Source of the DNA: DRQF01 sp964559135
Lineage (GTDB): Bacteria; Planctomycetota; GCA-002687715; DRQF01
NCBI GenBank assembly: GCA_964559135.1
Contig: CAZLGG010000007.1
Coordinates: 4,886-68,885 of the forward strand
Length of the DNA: 64,000 nt
Direction: 5' to 3'
Part shown: positions 7,794-17,136 of the stretch, piece by piece
Position numbering within the stretch: position 1 is the stretch's first letter
Layout of the letters: the number at the start of each line of letters is the position of its first letter
Made by a program: the position numbers and the translations under genes
The notes under the pieces: model-generated
Databases searched by the model: none
What the model saw: only the letters and a program-made list of their open reading frames with translations
Told to the model about the DNA's origin: nothing

Positions 7794-9095
7794 ATGCGGA
7801 TTGCTGTCATCGGGACCGGCTACGTCGGCCTTGTCGTGGGAACTTGCTTCGCGGACACGGGTAACGACGTGATCTGCGCCGACGTGGACCAAGCCAAAAT
7901 CGACGGGCTGAATCAGGGGCGGGTTCCCATCTACGAGCCCGGCCTGACCACGATGATCGGCCACAACGTCGAGGAGGGGCGGCTCCGGTTCACCACCGAT
8001 GTGGGACCGGCCATTCAGGATTCGGAGATCATCTTTATCGCCGTGGGCACGCCGGAGGGCGAAGACGGTTCCGCCGACCTCCAGTACGTCCTGTCCGTCG
8101 CCAAGACCATCGGCGAGAATTTGAAGGGCTACAAGATCGTCGTCGACAAGAGCACGGTGCCCGTGGGCACGGCGGAGAAGGTCGCCGAAGCCATTCGCGA
8201 AGCCAGCGGCTCGGACGATTTCAGTGTCGTTTCCAACCCGGAGTTTCTCAAGGAAGGCGCGGCGATCAGCGATTTCCTGAAGCCGGACCGGGTCGTGATC
8301 GGAGTCGACGACGAGCGGGCGCGGCGGGCGATGGAACGTCTCTACGCTCCCTTCACGCGCACGGGAAAACCCATTCTCTTCATGAGCGTGCGGTCCGCCG
8401 AGCTGACCAAGTACGCCGCCAATGCGATGCTCGCCACCCGCATCTCCTTCATGAACGAGATCGCAAGGCTCTGCAACTCGCTCGGCGCCAACGTGAATGA
8501 TGTCCGCCGCGGGATGGGCACCGATTCCCGCATCGGCTCCTCCTTCCTTTTCCCCGGCTGCGGCTACGGAGGTTCCTGCTTCCCGAAGGACGTGAAGGCG
8601 CTCATGCGCACCGGCGAGGAAGCGGGCGAACCGCTTCGCATTCTCACGGCCGTCGAGGAGGTGAACGCGGGACAGAAGCGACTGATGGCCGAGATGGCGC
8701 TCGAGCACTACGACGGCGACCTGAAAAACAAAGTCTTTGCCCTTTGGGGCTTGGCCTTCAAACCCAAGACGGACGACATGCGGGAGGCCCCCAGTCTCAC
8801 CATCATCGACGAACTGATCGAGAGGGGCGCCAGCGTGCAGGTGAACGATCCCGTCGCCATGCCGGTCACCAAGAGGATTCTCGGCGATCGGGTGACGTAC
8901 TTCGACAAGCCGATGGAGGCGGTGGACGGAGCGGATGCCCTCATCCTGGTGACGGAATGGAACGAATACCGCCAACCGGACTTCCCCCGAATCGCCGAGA
9001 AACTGCGCGACCGCGTCATCTTCGACGGCCGCAACATCTGGGACCGGAACACCCTCGAAGGGATGGGCTTCACCTACTACGGCATCGGCATCTGA
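7794..9095 (+). CDS. ugd: UDP-glucose 6-dehydrogenase
   Basis: Oxidises UDP-glucose to UDP-glucuronate with two NAD+, supplying acidic sugar for capsule, exopolysaccharide or lipid A. The 433-residue protein has the N-terminal Rossmann loop GTGYVGLVVG (residues 7-16), the STVPVGT segment, FLKEGAAISDFLKPDR, the catalytic cysteine in GCGYGGSCFPKDVKAL, and the C-terminal NAD/UDP-binding domain with WGLAFKPKTDDMREAPS. The ATG at 7794 has an upstream AGGAG and gives the exact family start; an open frame continuing upstream is fortuitous. The gene converges on an AlgI/AlgJ-type acetylation pair, so a uronic-acid-containing, O-acetylated polysaccharide is a reasonable inference. A GDP-mannose dehydrogenase is less likely given the sequence around the catalytic cysteine. 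Confidence 0.93.
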   Translation: MRIAVIGTGYVGLVVGTCFADTGNDVICADVDQAKIDGLNQGRVPIYEPGLTTMIGHNVEEGRLRFTTDVGPAIQDSEIIFIAVGTPEGEDGSADLQYVLSVAKTIGENLKGYKIVVDKSTVPVGTAEKVAEAIREASGSDDFSVVSNPEFLKEGAAISDFLKPDRVVIGVDDERARRAMERLYAPFTRTGKPILFMSVRSAELTKYAANAMLATRISFMNEIARLCNSLGANVNDVRRGMGTDSRIGSSFLFPGCGYGGSCFPKDVKALMRTGEEAGEPLRILTAVEEVNAGQKRLMAEMALEHYDGDLKNKVFALWGLAFKPKTDDMREAPSLTIIDELIERGASVQVNDPVAMPVTKRILGDRVTYFDKPMEAVDGADALILVTEWNEYRQPDFPRIAEKLRDRVIFDGRNIWDRNTLEGMGFTYYGIGI

Positions 9096-9133
9096 CGAGC
9101 CAAAGGCCGCTCCCACGCGGCCAGGGCACCGCG

Positions 9134-10840
9134 TCAGCGGAGGCGCTTGGCGTGGAGGTGCGCGCCGGGCATGAGGAGGTCCAGGCCGTCCGGGGTCTTC
9201 ACCACCCGGCAGCGGAGGCGCCCCTCGATCTGGAAGATCTCGCCCTTGTCGTCCAAGGGAGCGAGCAGGCCCAAAAGCTCACCGCTCGGGCCGAAGATGG
9301 CGGCGCGGCGGTCGACGGGAACGATGGTGGTGACCTCACCCTCGCGCTCGTAACGGCCGATCACTCCCGCGAAAGGGCCGGTCTTGGGAACCTCGGCGGG
9401 GCGTACCCAGACCAGAGGCGCCGGCACCCGAGGGTCGACCACTTGCAGACTCTCCGGGGACCAAGCACTGGACGGCGTGATTTCGATCCTCATCCTCTCG
9501 AAGGGGGGCGACTTTCCGGACCAGTTGAAGGGGCCGCGGTTCGCGAGAGGGATTCGTCCCCGGGAACTGTCGAGAACCACATTTCCGGGCGGATCTTCCA
9601 CGATCCTCATCTCACCCAAGACCGGATTGGTCCATGGCCCGAGTGCACGCCGACGGGCGACCCCCAAGGCCTTGGGTCCGAGATTCCTCCGCGCTCGCGC
9701 CCCACCCTTGAAGACACCCTGGTCCAGATTGCGCTCCACGACGAGGTGGATCAGGACGTCCGGCTGATGGGTTTCGATGAGGCGATCCTCGAAATAGAGG
9801 TTCCAGATCGCCGTCACGGAAGAAGCGCATTCGGCCAGATAGACCCGCGGCACCTCGCCGAACGAGTCATGTAAGATCATGATGCGGGGTCCCCGGCCGT
9901 CCGCACGACGAGTGACCAGGTCCTTGGCTCCCTTGATCCAGGTCGAGACCTCTCGCCATGGCTTCGGTCGGAGCGAACGCAACCTGGGCAATCGCTGAGT
10001 CAAGACGTCTTCCATGTGGAGCTGACGGCCCCAGGAGTCTCCGAGTCCTTCCTCCCATCGGACCTGCCAGTCCTCGAGATCCAGGCGGGGCATGTCGGGG
10101 AACCAGACCCGCAGACGGTCCGCGATGGCCTGCGCGGCGTGAAACGCTCCGAGGTCGTTCCAGTGGGTGCCCAACGGATAGTAAACGAGTTCCTTCTCCG
10201 CGGCGCTTCGCAAACGATCGCGCAGGTCGAGGAAGGACTCCGCGAAGTCGTCGGGAAGAGCGGCCGCGAGCTGATCCATCGGGGTGGCGCCCAGGTCTTC
10301 GCGATACCAGGGCGGCATCTTGCCCGGATAAATCCCGTGCTTGTCAGGGCCCACGACCACGAGATAGCGAACGCCCCGCTCTTTCAACCATGCCCGGCGC
10401 CGTTCTAGAATCGCCGTGATCTCACTCAGTCTCTCCGCGGAGAAGGGTCGCTGTCCGAGATGCTTTTCGACGACGTGGTTGTCTCGCGTGAAGATCCAAT
10501 GATCCTTCCCCACGAGACAGACCTTGGTGTCCAACGTGCCTCCCATCGCCCATCGCAAGCGATTCCGGTCACGAATGAGGAGATGCCGTCCGGGAAAGGA
10601 ATCGTTGAACCACGACTCGAAGCCGTCGGTCCAGTGGGACAGGTCTTCCAACGAATGGGGCGACGGAGGAAATGGGGCCGGTTTGCGGTTCTCCTGATGA
10701 ACGAGGGCGCGCTCGTCCTTCCCGCGAAACCAGAAGAGGCCAGGCGCAAGGAGGGTGAGAGCGAAAAGGGCGATGAGCACGCCATCGGTGAATTCGGGTC
10801 TCGTCCACGACCGTCTCGGATTGGAATCGGAGGCGCCCAT
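9134..10840 (-). CDS. AlgJ/AlgX-like SGNH-hydrolase-fold polysaccharide O-acetylation protein
   Basis: A 568-residue membrane-anchored periplasmic protein with one N-terminal hydrophobic segment at about residues 18-38, then an AlgX/AlgJ-type SGNH-like domain. Family members transfer acetyl groups, delivered across the membrane by the MBOAT partner, onto exopolysaccharide. Seen are GKDHWIF, VVVGPDKHGIYP, GTHWNDLGAF (histidine of the catalytic site) and ILHDSFGEV (nucleophile serine). In AlgX the first motif reads DTHW; here the Asp is Gly, a variation worth noting although the histidine and serine are kept. The C-terminal ~170 residues contain a beta-rich region that may bind carbohydrate. 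It starts three bases after the MBOAT gene stop, so the two form an operon. Confidence 0.82.
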   Translation of the reverse strand: MGASDSNPRRSWTRPEFTDGVLIALFALTLLAPGLFWFRGKDERALVHQENRKPAPFPPSPHSLEDLSHWTDGFESWFNDSFPGRHLLIRDRNRLRWAMGGTLDTKVCLVGKDHWIFTRDNHVVEKHLGQRPFSAERLSEITAILERRRAWLKERGVRYLVVVGPDKHGIYPGKMPPWYREDLGATPMDQLAAALPDDFAESFLDLRDRLRSAAEKELVYYPLGTHWNDLGAFHAAQAIADRLRVWFPDMPRLDLEDWQVRWEEGLGDSWGRQLHMEDVLTQRLPRLRSLRPKPWREVSTWIKGAKDLVTRRADGRGPRIMILHDSFGEVPRVYLAECASSVTAIWNLYFEDRLIETHQPDVLIHLVVERNLDQGVFKGGARARRNLGPKALGVARRRALGPWTNPVLGEMRIVEDPPGNVVLDSSRGRIPLANRGPFNWSGKSPPFERMRIEITPSSAWSPESLQVVDPRVPAPLVWVRPAEVPKTGPFAGVIGRYEREGEVTTIVPVDRRAAIFGPSGELLGLLAPLDDKGEIFQIEGRLRCRVVKTPDGLDLLMPGAHLHAKRLR

Positions 10841-10843
10841 GAG

Positions 10844-12268
10844 TCAAAACCTGAAATAGATGAAAGGATTGTGAGTGCCAGCGGCCAGCTCCATCACGCT
10901 GATCCACAGCAAGGCCGCGGACGACGCCACCGCGGCAACCCGCCACCGCACCGGCAACCCCGCCTCGGAGTCGGCACCCAGCCGTGCGGCGAGTCGGGGC
11001 AAGACCGGCAGCGAGGACGGGATGGCGATCAAAAAGGCGAGGATGGCGTCCGGAGCCAGATAGAGCCCGAGGGGGTATCGGAGGGCGTCCCCCGCTCCAC
11101 CTCCCACCATGGCCCGGACAAAAGCCCCCGCCTGCGAAACGCTCTCCGCCCGAAAAAGAACCCACCCGCCGAGGACCACGAGCAGGGTATAGACCCGCGT
11201 CCACACGGGAGAACTTCGCCCCATGAGCCGCCCGAGGCCCGCACGCTCGACGACGAGGAATAGCCCGTGCCAGGCTCCCCACAGGACGAACGTCCACGCC
11301 GCGCCGTGCCAAAGGCCGCAGAGCAAAAAGACGACGACGAGATTCCGTGCGGTCTTCCAAGCGCCGTGTCGGTTCCCGCCGAGAGGGATGTAGAGGTAGT
11401 CCCGAAACCAACTGGACAGCGAGATGTGCCACCGTCGCCAAAAATCGGTGATGCTCCGCGCCGCGTAGGGATACCGGAAGTTCTCGGGGAACTCGAAGCC
11501 CAACATCCTCCCCAGCCCGATGGCCATGTCCGAATAGCCGGAGAAATCGAAATAGATCTGGACGGCGTAGGCCATGACGCCCGCCCAGGCCGTGGCTGCC
11601 GTCAGGTTCCTCGTCTCGAGCCCGAAGATGGCGTCGGCGGTGACGGCCGCCGTATTGGCGATGAGCATCTTTTTCGCGAATCCGATGATGAAACGATGCA
11701 CGCCGGATGCGAAACCCGCGAGCCGGATGGACCTGCTCTCGACACTGCGCGCGATGTCGCGATATCGGACGATGGGGCCGGCCACGAGCTGGGGAAAGAG
11801 CGCCACGTACATGGCGAAGGGCAAGGGGCGCTTCTGCACCGCGGTGTCGCCCCTGAAGACGTCCACGGCGTAGGACATCGCCTGGAAGGTGAAGAACGAG
11901 ATTCCCACCGGCAGAGTCACCCGCGCGAAGGGAGGCATGGCGACGTCGAGGGAGGCCGCGAGGGCCTGGAGGTTGTCGCCCAGAAAGCTCCAGTACTTGT
12001 GATAGACGAGGATCCCCAGATCGAAGGCGAGAACGCCCCCCAACCAGAGACGTCGGTGCCTGCCCTCCCCGGACAAGGCCAGCGAGCCCGCCCAGGTGAC
12101 GGCGATGGTGAGCAACATGACCGGCAGGACCTCGGGCTCTTCCCAGCCGTAGAAAACGAGGCTCATGAGCAACAGCCACGCGTTTCTCCAGCCCCTCGGC
12201 AAGACGAAGTGCACGAGCAGCACGAGGGGGAGGAAGAGAAAGAGGAAAACGGATGAGCTGAAGACCAT
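10844..12268 (-). CDS. MBOAT-family O-acyltransferase (AlgI-like)
   Basis: A 474-residue multi-pass inner-membrane protein that moves acetyl groups to the periplasm for polysaccharide O-acetylation. About ten hydrophobic segments are visible from the N-terminal VFLFLFLPLVLLVHFVL onward. The family hallmarks are present: GISFFTFQAMSYAVDVFRG, PQLVAGPIVRYRDI, DFSGYSDMAIGLGRMLG, FWRRWHISLSSWFRDYLYIPLGG-type segment, and LLCGLWHGAAWTFVLWGAWHG with the catalytic His. It is paired with the AlgJ/AlgX-like gene immediately downstream. Alginate itself is not implied because no alg polymerase or epimerase genes are present; the same pair acetylates several other polymers, including cellulose and peptidoglycan. 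Confidence 0.93.
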   Translation of the reverse strand: MVFSSSVFLFLFLPLVLLVHFVLPRGWRNAWLLLMSLVFYGWEEPEVLPVMLLTIAVTWAGSLALSGEGRHRRLWLGGVLAFDLGILVYHKYWSFLGDNLQALAASLDVAMPPFARVTLPVGISFFTFQAMSYAVDVFRGDTAVQKRPLPFAMYVALFPQLVAGPIVRYRDIARSVESRSIRLAGFASGVHRFIIGFAKKMLIANTAAVTADAIFGLETRNLTAATAWAGVMAYAVQIYFDFSGYSDMAIGLGRMLGFEFPENFRYPYAARSITDFWRRWHISLSSWFRDYLYIPLGGNRHGAWKTARNLVVVFLLCGLWHGAAWTFVLWGAWHGLFLVVERAGLGRLMGRSSPVWTRVYTLLVVLGGWVLFRAESVSQAGAFVRAMVGGGAGDALRYPLGLYLAPDAILAFLIAIPSSLPVLPRLAARLGADSEAGLPVRWRVAAVASSAALLWISVMELAAGTHNPFIYFRF

Positions 12269-12311
12269 CGGCCGCGGTTTATAGCATCAAACCGGTGAGG
12301 ATGCCGCAGTC

Positions 12312-12767
12312 TCAGAGGGCTCCCCGAGAAGTCCTCAGATGAGACAAGATCTCGTCTTCGCGCCGACACCGGGCCTCCAGGATGCGAAGGAGCCTGAGAA
12401 CGTGCCACCGAAAACAGGTGGCGTCGCCGACGCTGCCCACGGCCACGGACTGCCTGAGCCCCTCGGCCAAGCCGAGGAGCTGGATGCGCTCTTCGTCCCG
12501 CAGCCCGGCCTCGCCCACCAGCGATGGGGGCCCGGAATGGAGAATCTCCGCCACGACGGCTGCCTCGAGGGGAAGATACTCCCTCAGCAGGAAGCGGCGC
12601 GTGAAGACGACGATCTCCTCGGAGAGGCCCGACTCCACCGGTTTCGGGTTCGGGACGACCGCCTCTCGAAGACGGCGGCAGAACCGGCGGATACGGCGTG
12701 AATGGCCTCGCAGACGAAGAAGTCCCTGGAGAAGGGGCTCACGGACGTCGAGCGTCCTGGGGGACAT
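12312..12767 (-). CDS. Small helical protein, possibly hemerythrin-like
   Basis: A 151-residue protein with no secure assignment. It is predicted mostly helical and Arg/Leu/Glu-rich. The order of motifs recalls HHE hemerythrin-like proteins: GHSRRIRRFCRRL near the start (compare HxxIxxxxxxL), a long helix around EEIVVFTRRFLLREYLPLE, and REDEILSHL near the end (compare HHxxEEEILF). Most of the expected iron-binding histidines are missing, so it is either a diverged relative or unrelated. It lies upstream of the acetylation pair on the same strand, with a 43-base gap. An opposite-strand reading frame overlaps it, so coding status is less certain than for its neighbours. Confidence 0.45.
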   Translation of the reverse strand: MSPRTLDVREPLLQGLLRLRGHSRRIRRFCRRLREAVVPNPKPVESGLSEEIVVFTRRFLLREYLPLEAAVVAEILHSGPPSLVGEAGLRDEERIQLLGLAEGLRQSVAVGSVGDATCFRWHVLRLLRILEARCRREDEILSHLRTSRGAL

Positions 12768-13020
12768 GGGTCATGCTCCGATTGGGCTGTTTCAGGGAAC
12801 TCGATTGTGCCCTTCGTTCGGGTGTATCGGGTGAGAACTCCGTGGACTTTCGTAAACTCCGCAAGGGTGTGACGATTCTCGAGCGCCGCGACGAATCCGG
12901 GCCGGGTTCGCGGAATCGCCCCGGGGTCGGCGGAAAACTCTTCTTCTTTTCCTGCATGGACTTGGGCCGAATCGCTGATTTGAGCGATAAAGGGGAAGAA
13001 GACGGAACAGAGGACCGAAA

Positions 13021-16000
13021 ATGGATTCCCCCAAGATGAACGGCATGGCTCACAAGGGTCTCGTGGTCGGCCTGCTCTTGATCTCGATCGTCACCGCGGC
13101 GTACTTCGTCTCCCACATGGATGGCGGCGGCTATGAAAGCGCCGTGGACGAGTTTCGGGCCGGAGACTACGAACGGGCCGAAGGCATCCTCGATCGCATC
13201 CTGGAGGCCGAAGGCGACAACGTGGACGCGCGGTATCTCCGGGGCGTCTGTCGCCGACTCCGCAAGCGCTTCGGTCCGGCCCTTCAAGACCTGACCCTCG
13301 TCCGCACACGGCCGGACTTCGAGTCTCGCGCTTTTCGGGAGATCATCCGGTGCTACATCGACGAGAACCGACTGGATCAGGCCGCCGGCGAACTCGACGA
13401 GGCAGCGAGAACTCTCGAGTCCGCCCCGCTCGCCTTGGAGGCCATCGCCGAGTTTCACTTGGCCCGCGTTCGGGAGATGGAATCCGGGATTGCCGACCGG
13501 CTGCGTCGCGCCCTGTCCGGGTCCCAGGCGAAGTCCCTGACGTCGACGTTGAAAAGGACCCTGCGCGCGACCGGGCGGAACTACGGCGCCCAGGTCGAGA
13601 TCGCCGAGCGGCGCATGGACCAAGCGGAGGTCGATGACGAAACCAAAGTGTGGCTGCTCAACGCCCTGGACGAAGCCCATGACGAGCTCGTCGTCACGGT
13701 GAACGCGTTGAGACGAGCAATCGAGGCGACCGAACCCGGCCAGACGTTCGAAGTCCCCAACGCTCGGTTCGAATACGCCGACATCGCCACGACCAGGAAA
13801 CAGACGAAAACGGCCGAAAGCCAGTGGCAGGCCATCGTCGACATGTCGCCCGCCGACGTGCGCAACGATCCGGTCCTCGTGGAGGAACTGGCATCGATCA
13901 AGGTGGCTGCCAGGGAAAAACTCGTTTTCCAACTCGTGGCCGCGAACGAATGCGAGAGAGTGATTCCCCTCGTCGAGGCCACCGCCACGGACGACCTGGG
14001 ATGCCACGCCTATCCGCTCGACGTCGCCCTCGCCCGGGCACAGGACAAGCTCGGCCGCGAGGATCTCATGCTCGAGATCGTCGACCGGTGGCTCCGCCGC
14101 GGTGAGTTCCACGAGATGAACTTTCTGAAGGGGCGATCCTTGTTTCGTGTGGGTGACTATGGAAAAGCCCTCCCCTACCTCGAGAAATCCATCTCTCGCA
14201 ACAACCGCAAGCCGGAGTACTTGCGCATTCTTGCGCGCTGCTGCCTCGAGCTGAAGAGGTATGACTTGGCCGTGGCGCACTATGGCGACCTTGTCCGTCG
14301 TTATCCGAATGACGTGGAACTGCTGCGGGAGTATGTCCGGTCCATGGAGGGCATGGCATGGATCAGCGAAGCCAGGGAGACCCTCTCGAAAGCGCTCAAA
14401 AAGTCGATCGCCCGCCCCGGAACCGAGGCCCACAGAGTCCTTCGCAAGGACCTGGAGGCGCTTCTCGAGCGCTACGACCTCGCGCCGAGGGATCTGTATT
14501 CTTCGAAGAAACTCTATGACGAGGATCCGAAGAACAACGACGTCGCCCGGCGCTATCTGAGCTTCTTGCTCGACGCCGGCGCCACGGGGAAGGCGCGCGT
14601 CGTCGCGGCGCGCCTCGAGAATGACTGCAAGCCCGAGGACCCCGCCTATTGCGAGGTCATGCGATCCGTGGCGCGATTCGAACGAGAATCTGGGCGGGAG
14701 GGACGCGCGCTCACCTTCATCGACAAGGCGATTCGCGCCGAACCCTGGCGAACGGATTCGCGGGTGTTCCGGGCAAGATTACTCGCGCGTCTCGGAAGAG
14801 CCAGCGACGCATGGGACGAGATCACCCGCATCGAAGCCATCGGCGTGCAGGAGAATGCGCTTCTTCCTTTGAAATTCCGTCTCTATCTCTTGGAGGGAGA
14901 CGACGTGAATGCGGTCGCGACAGCGCGCCTCATCATGGCCGAGAAGAAAACGGTCACCGCAGCGGACTTGGCATTCATCAAGTCCGCGACGGAAGCGGCG
15001 ATCCGCTCCGGGGACAAGAAGTCCGCCAAGGGATTCTTGGCGCTCACGCGAGGGCTCAGTGGTCTCGATGATCACGACAAGGTGGAGCTGGCGCTTCTCA
15101 AAGTCGAAGCCTCGGACGAGAGGACCGGTCTCGAGGACCTCGTGCAAGCTCTTTCCGACGAGGATGCGGCTCTCGCCGAGGGCCCGGCGGCCATCAAGGA
15201 ATTGGCTCGCCTCGGCCGTTTCGATCTCGTGACGAAGATCGTTGACGGAATCGTCATGAGGGATCTGCGCGTGCCGGACGAGATGCTCAGCCTTCTCGCA
15301 CGCGGCTATCGGGAGCTCGGCCAGGACGAGAAGTTCCTGACGACGGTCGAACGGCTCCTCGGGATGGGGCGGACCGATCTGGCCTACAGTTGGATGGCCG
15401 AATTCTGCCTCGGCCGGAAGAAATACCTCGAAGTCGTCAGCATCAATGACGCCGCCGTCCGGGACCATGCGACAACCGAACAGCTCCTCTGGGACGGTGT
15501 GCACGCCGCCTTGGCCAGGCGCGACCCATCGAAGGCCAGGGAGAACCTGAAGCGACTTCGCGCCCTTCCCGAGGTCGATGACGTCGAGCTCTCCCTTGTC
15601 GACGCGAGGATTCACGAGTTGGACGACGACATCGTCGGTGCGTTGGCGCTCGTGGATGCCACCCTCGCCCGGGTCGATCGGACTCGGCAACCGGAGCTGG
15701 TGGCGATGAAGATCGATCTCCTGGGACGCCATGGCCAACTCGAGACCCTGAATGAGGTGCTGGATGCGAGCCTCGGCGCCCAGTTGATCACGCCCGAGGG
15801 CGCGGCAACAGCCCTCAGGCATCTCATGGCGGCGCGGCACCGCCGCACGGCCGCCTGGTCGAAGGCATTCGTCGCCGCCTTCCCTCGATCCGGAGAGATC
15901 CTCTGGCTCGATGCCCTCGTGCAGACTCGGCAAGGCCGCACGGCCAAGGCCCTCGCGTCCGCGATGCGCTCGTGGGAACTCCGACCGAGCCCGGAGGCTC

Positions 16001-17136
16001 ATCGGGTGCTCGCGGCCCTCGCGGCGTTCACCGACTCCAAGGACGCTCTCGAGCTCGCCCGGAGAGCCGCCGCGGGCGTGACTCTTCGAGGGGGCTCCGA
16101 CGTCGAGGTCCATCGGGCGAAGCCTTTCCTGGCCGCTCTTGGGGGACACGCGCGGCTCACCGAGAAAGACATCCTTGCTCTCGGGCTCACGGCGCCGGCG
16201 ACGGACGCGCTCGTGGACGTACTCCGGAGCTTGGCCGCCGGGGAAAACGGCAACGCCGGGGTCCGAGCGGCCCTGTTCACATGGTGGATGTTCCGCGGAT
16301 TCGAATTCGGGACGAAGGAGGCGGCCGCCGTCCTCGAGACGACGGCCAAGGCCCTCAAGGGTCACGACGACGCGATCGAGGTCCTCCGTATGGAGACTCT
16401 CCTCGCCTCGCCGCGGACCGCCAGAGCGGGGTTGAGGATCGCGTCCAAGCGGCTGGCGGGCACGGCGACCACCGACGAGGCTGCGCTGCTTGCTTACGCA
16501 CGCTCCTACATCGCGGCCGGCCAGACCGATGAGACAGAGATGTTGATCACGACGATCCTCGAGGGGAAACCTCTCGGCTCAGGCTTCTATCGCGATCTTG
16601 CCCACCTCCTCATGGATCACGGCGCACCCCTGTCGGCAGCGCGCATTCTCTACGCCTCCCCCGATCGTTCCCTGGACAAGGTGCGTTTCGAGGCGCGAGC
16701 CCTGGCGGCGGCGGGGCGCCTCGAGCGGGCGGCCCGACTCCTCGAGCAATACGAAAGCCAGCTCGGGAACGACCCTGTCTACGCCCGCATCGTAGGGGAG
16801 GACATGGCACGCAACCCCGCCACGCGACCGCAGGCCTTCGCGCTGGTGAGCCGTGCCGTGTACGCCGTCGACAAGCCCTCCGCCGAAGCCCTGCTGACCC
16901 TCGCCAAAGTCGCCTTCCTCGCCGGCGAGGACGTCGAAGGGACGAAGGCCATCTGGCGCTACGTCGGTTTGGACAAGGCCTCGGCCCGCAAGGCGATCGC
17001 CGCATACGAGATCGTCAGCCGATACGGACAAAAACTGGGCCAGCTTCTCGAGTCCCTGGAGCGAAGGCGGCTGTTGCTGGATCCTTCGGGATACCTCGTG
17101 CCCAAGGACAGACTGAGCGTTGAAGCCGGTCAATGA
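13021..17136 (+). CDS. Large membrane-anchored TPR-repeat protein
   Basis: A 1371-residue protein with an N-terminal signal anchor at about residues 11-29 (GLVVGLLLISIVTAAYFVS) followed by tetratricopeptide-like helical repeats through almost the whole length. Examples are YESAVDEFRAGDYERAEGIL with VDARYLRG near the start, FHEMNFLKGRSLFRVGDYGKAL-like segments in the middle, and YLRILARCCLELKRYDLAVAHY. TPR superhelices hold other proteins together; large exported TPR proteins in similar organisms are often linked to secretion or to kinase signalling, but no specific partner is evident here. The start is set at the ATG at 13021 after a weak GAGGA; ATGs 15 and 24 bases further in are possible. 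Its stop codon directly abuts the stop of the convergent next gene, with no bases between. Confidence 0.85.
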   Translation: MDSPKMNGMAHKGLVVGLLLISIVTAAYFVSHMDGGGYESAVDEFRAGDYERAEGILDRILEAEGDNVDARYLRGVCRRLRKRFGPALQDLTLVRTRPDFESRAFREIIRCYIDENRLDQAAGELDEAARTLESAPLALEAIAEFHLARVREMESGIADRLRRALSGSQAKSLTSTLKRTLRATGRNYGAQVEIAERRMDQAEVDDETKVWLLNALDEAHDELVVTVNALRRAIEATEPGQTFEVPNARFEYADIATTRKQTKTAESQWQAIVDMSPADVRNDPVLVEELASIKVAAREKLVFQLVAANECERVIPLVEATATDDLGCHAYPLDVALARAQDKLGREDLMLEIVDRWLRRGEFHEMNFLKGRSLFRVGDYGKALPYLEKSISRNNRKPEYLRILARCCLELKRYDLAVAHYGDLVRRYPNDVELLREYVRSMEGMAWISEARETLSKALKKSIARPGTEAHRVLRKDLEALLERYDLAPRDLYSSKKLYDEDPKNNDVARRYLSFLLDAGATGKARVVAARLENDCKPEDPAYCEVMRSVARFERESGREGRALTFIDKAIRAEPWRTDSRVFRARLLARLGRASDAWDEITRIEAIGVQENALLPLKFRLYLLEGDDVNAVATARLIMAEKKTVTAADLAFIKSATEAAIRSGDKKSAKGFLALTRGLSGLDDHDKVELALLKVEASDERTGLEDLVQALSDEDAALAEGPAAIKELARLGRFDLVTKIVDGIVMRDLRVPDEMLSLLARGYRELGQDEKFLTTVERLLGMGRTDLAYSWMAEFCLGRKKYLEVVSINDAAVRDHATTEQLLWDGVHAALARRDPSKARENLKRLRALPEVDDVELSLVDARIHELDDDIVGALALVDATLARVDRTRQPELVAMKIDLLGRHGQLETLNEVLDASLGAQLITPEGAATALRHLMAARHRRTAAWSKAFVAAFPRSGEILWLDALVQTRQGRTAKALASAMRSWELRPSPEAHRVLAALAAFTDSKDALELARRAAAGVTLRGGSDVEVHRAKPFLAALGGHARLTEKDILALGLTAPATDALVDVLRSLAAGENGNAGVRAALFTWWMFRGFEFGTKEAAAVLETTAKALKGHDDAIEVLRMETLLASPRTARAGLRIASKRLAGTATTDEAALLAYARSYIAAGQTDETEMLITTILEGKPLGSGFYRDLAHLLMDHGAPLSAARILYASPDRSLDKVRFEARALAAAGRLERAARLLEQYESQLGNDPVYARIVGEDMARNPATRPQAFALVSRAVYAVDKPSAEALLTLAKVAFLAGEDVEGTKAIWRYVGLDKASARKAIAAYEIVSRYGQKLGQLLESLERRRLLLDPSGYLVPKDRLSVEAGQ

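Noticed and set aside
12739..14433. 564-residue minus-strand frame opposite the TPR gene
   Set aside because: Overlaps the clear TPR protein and contains only low-information composition.
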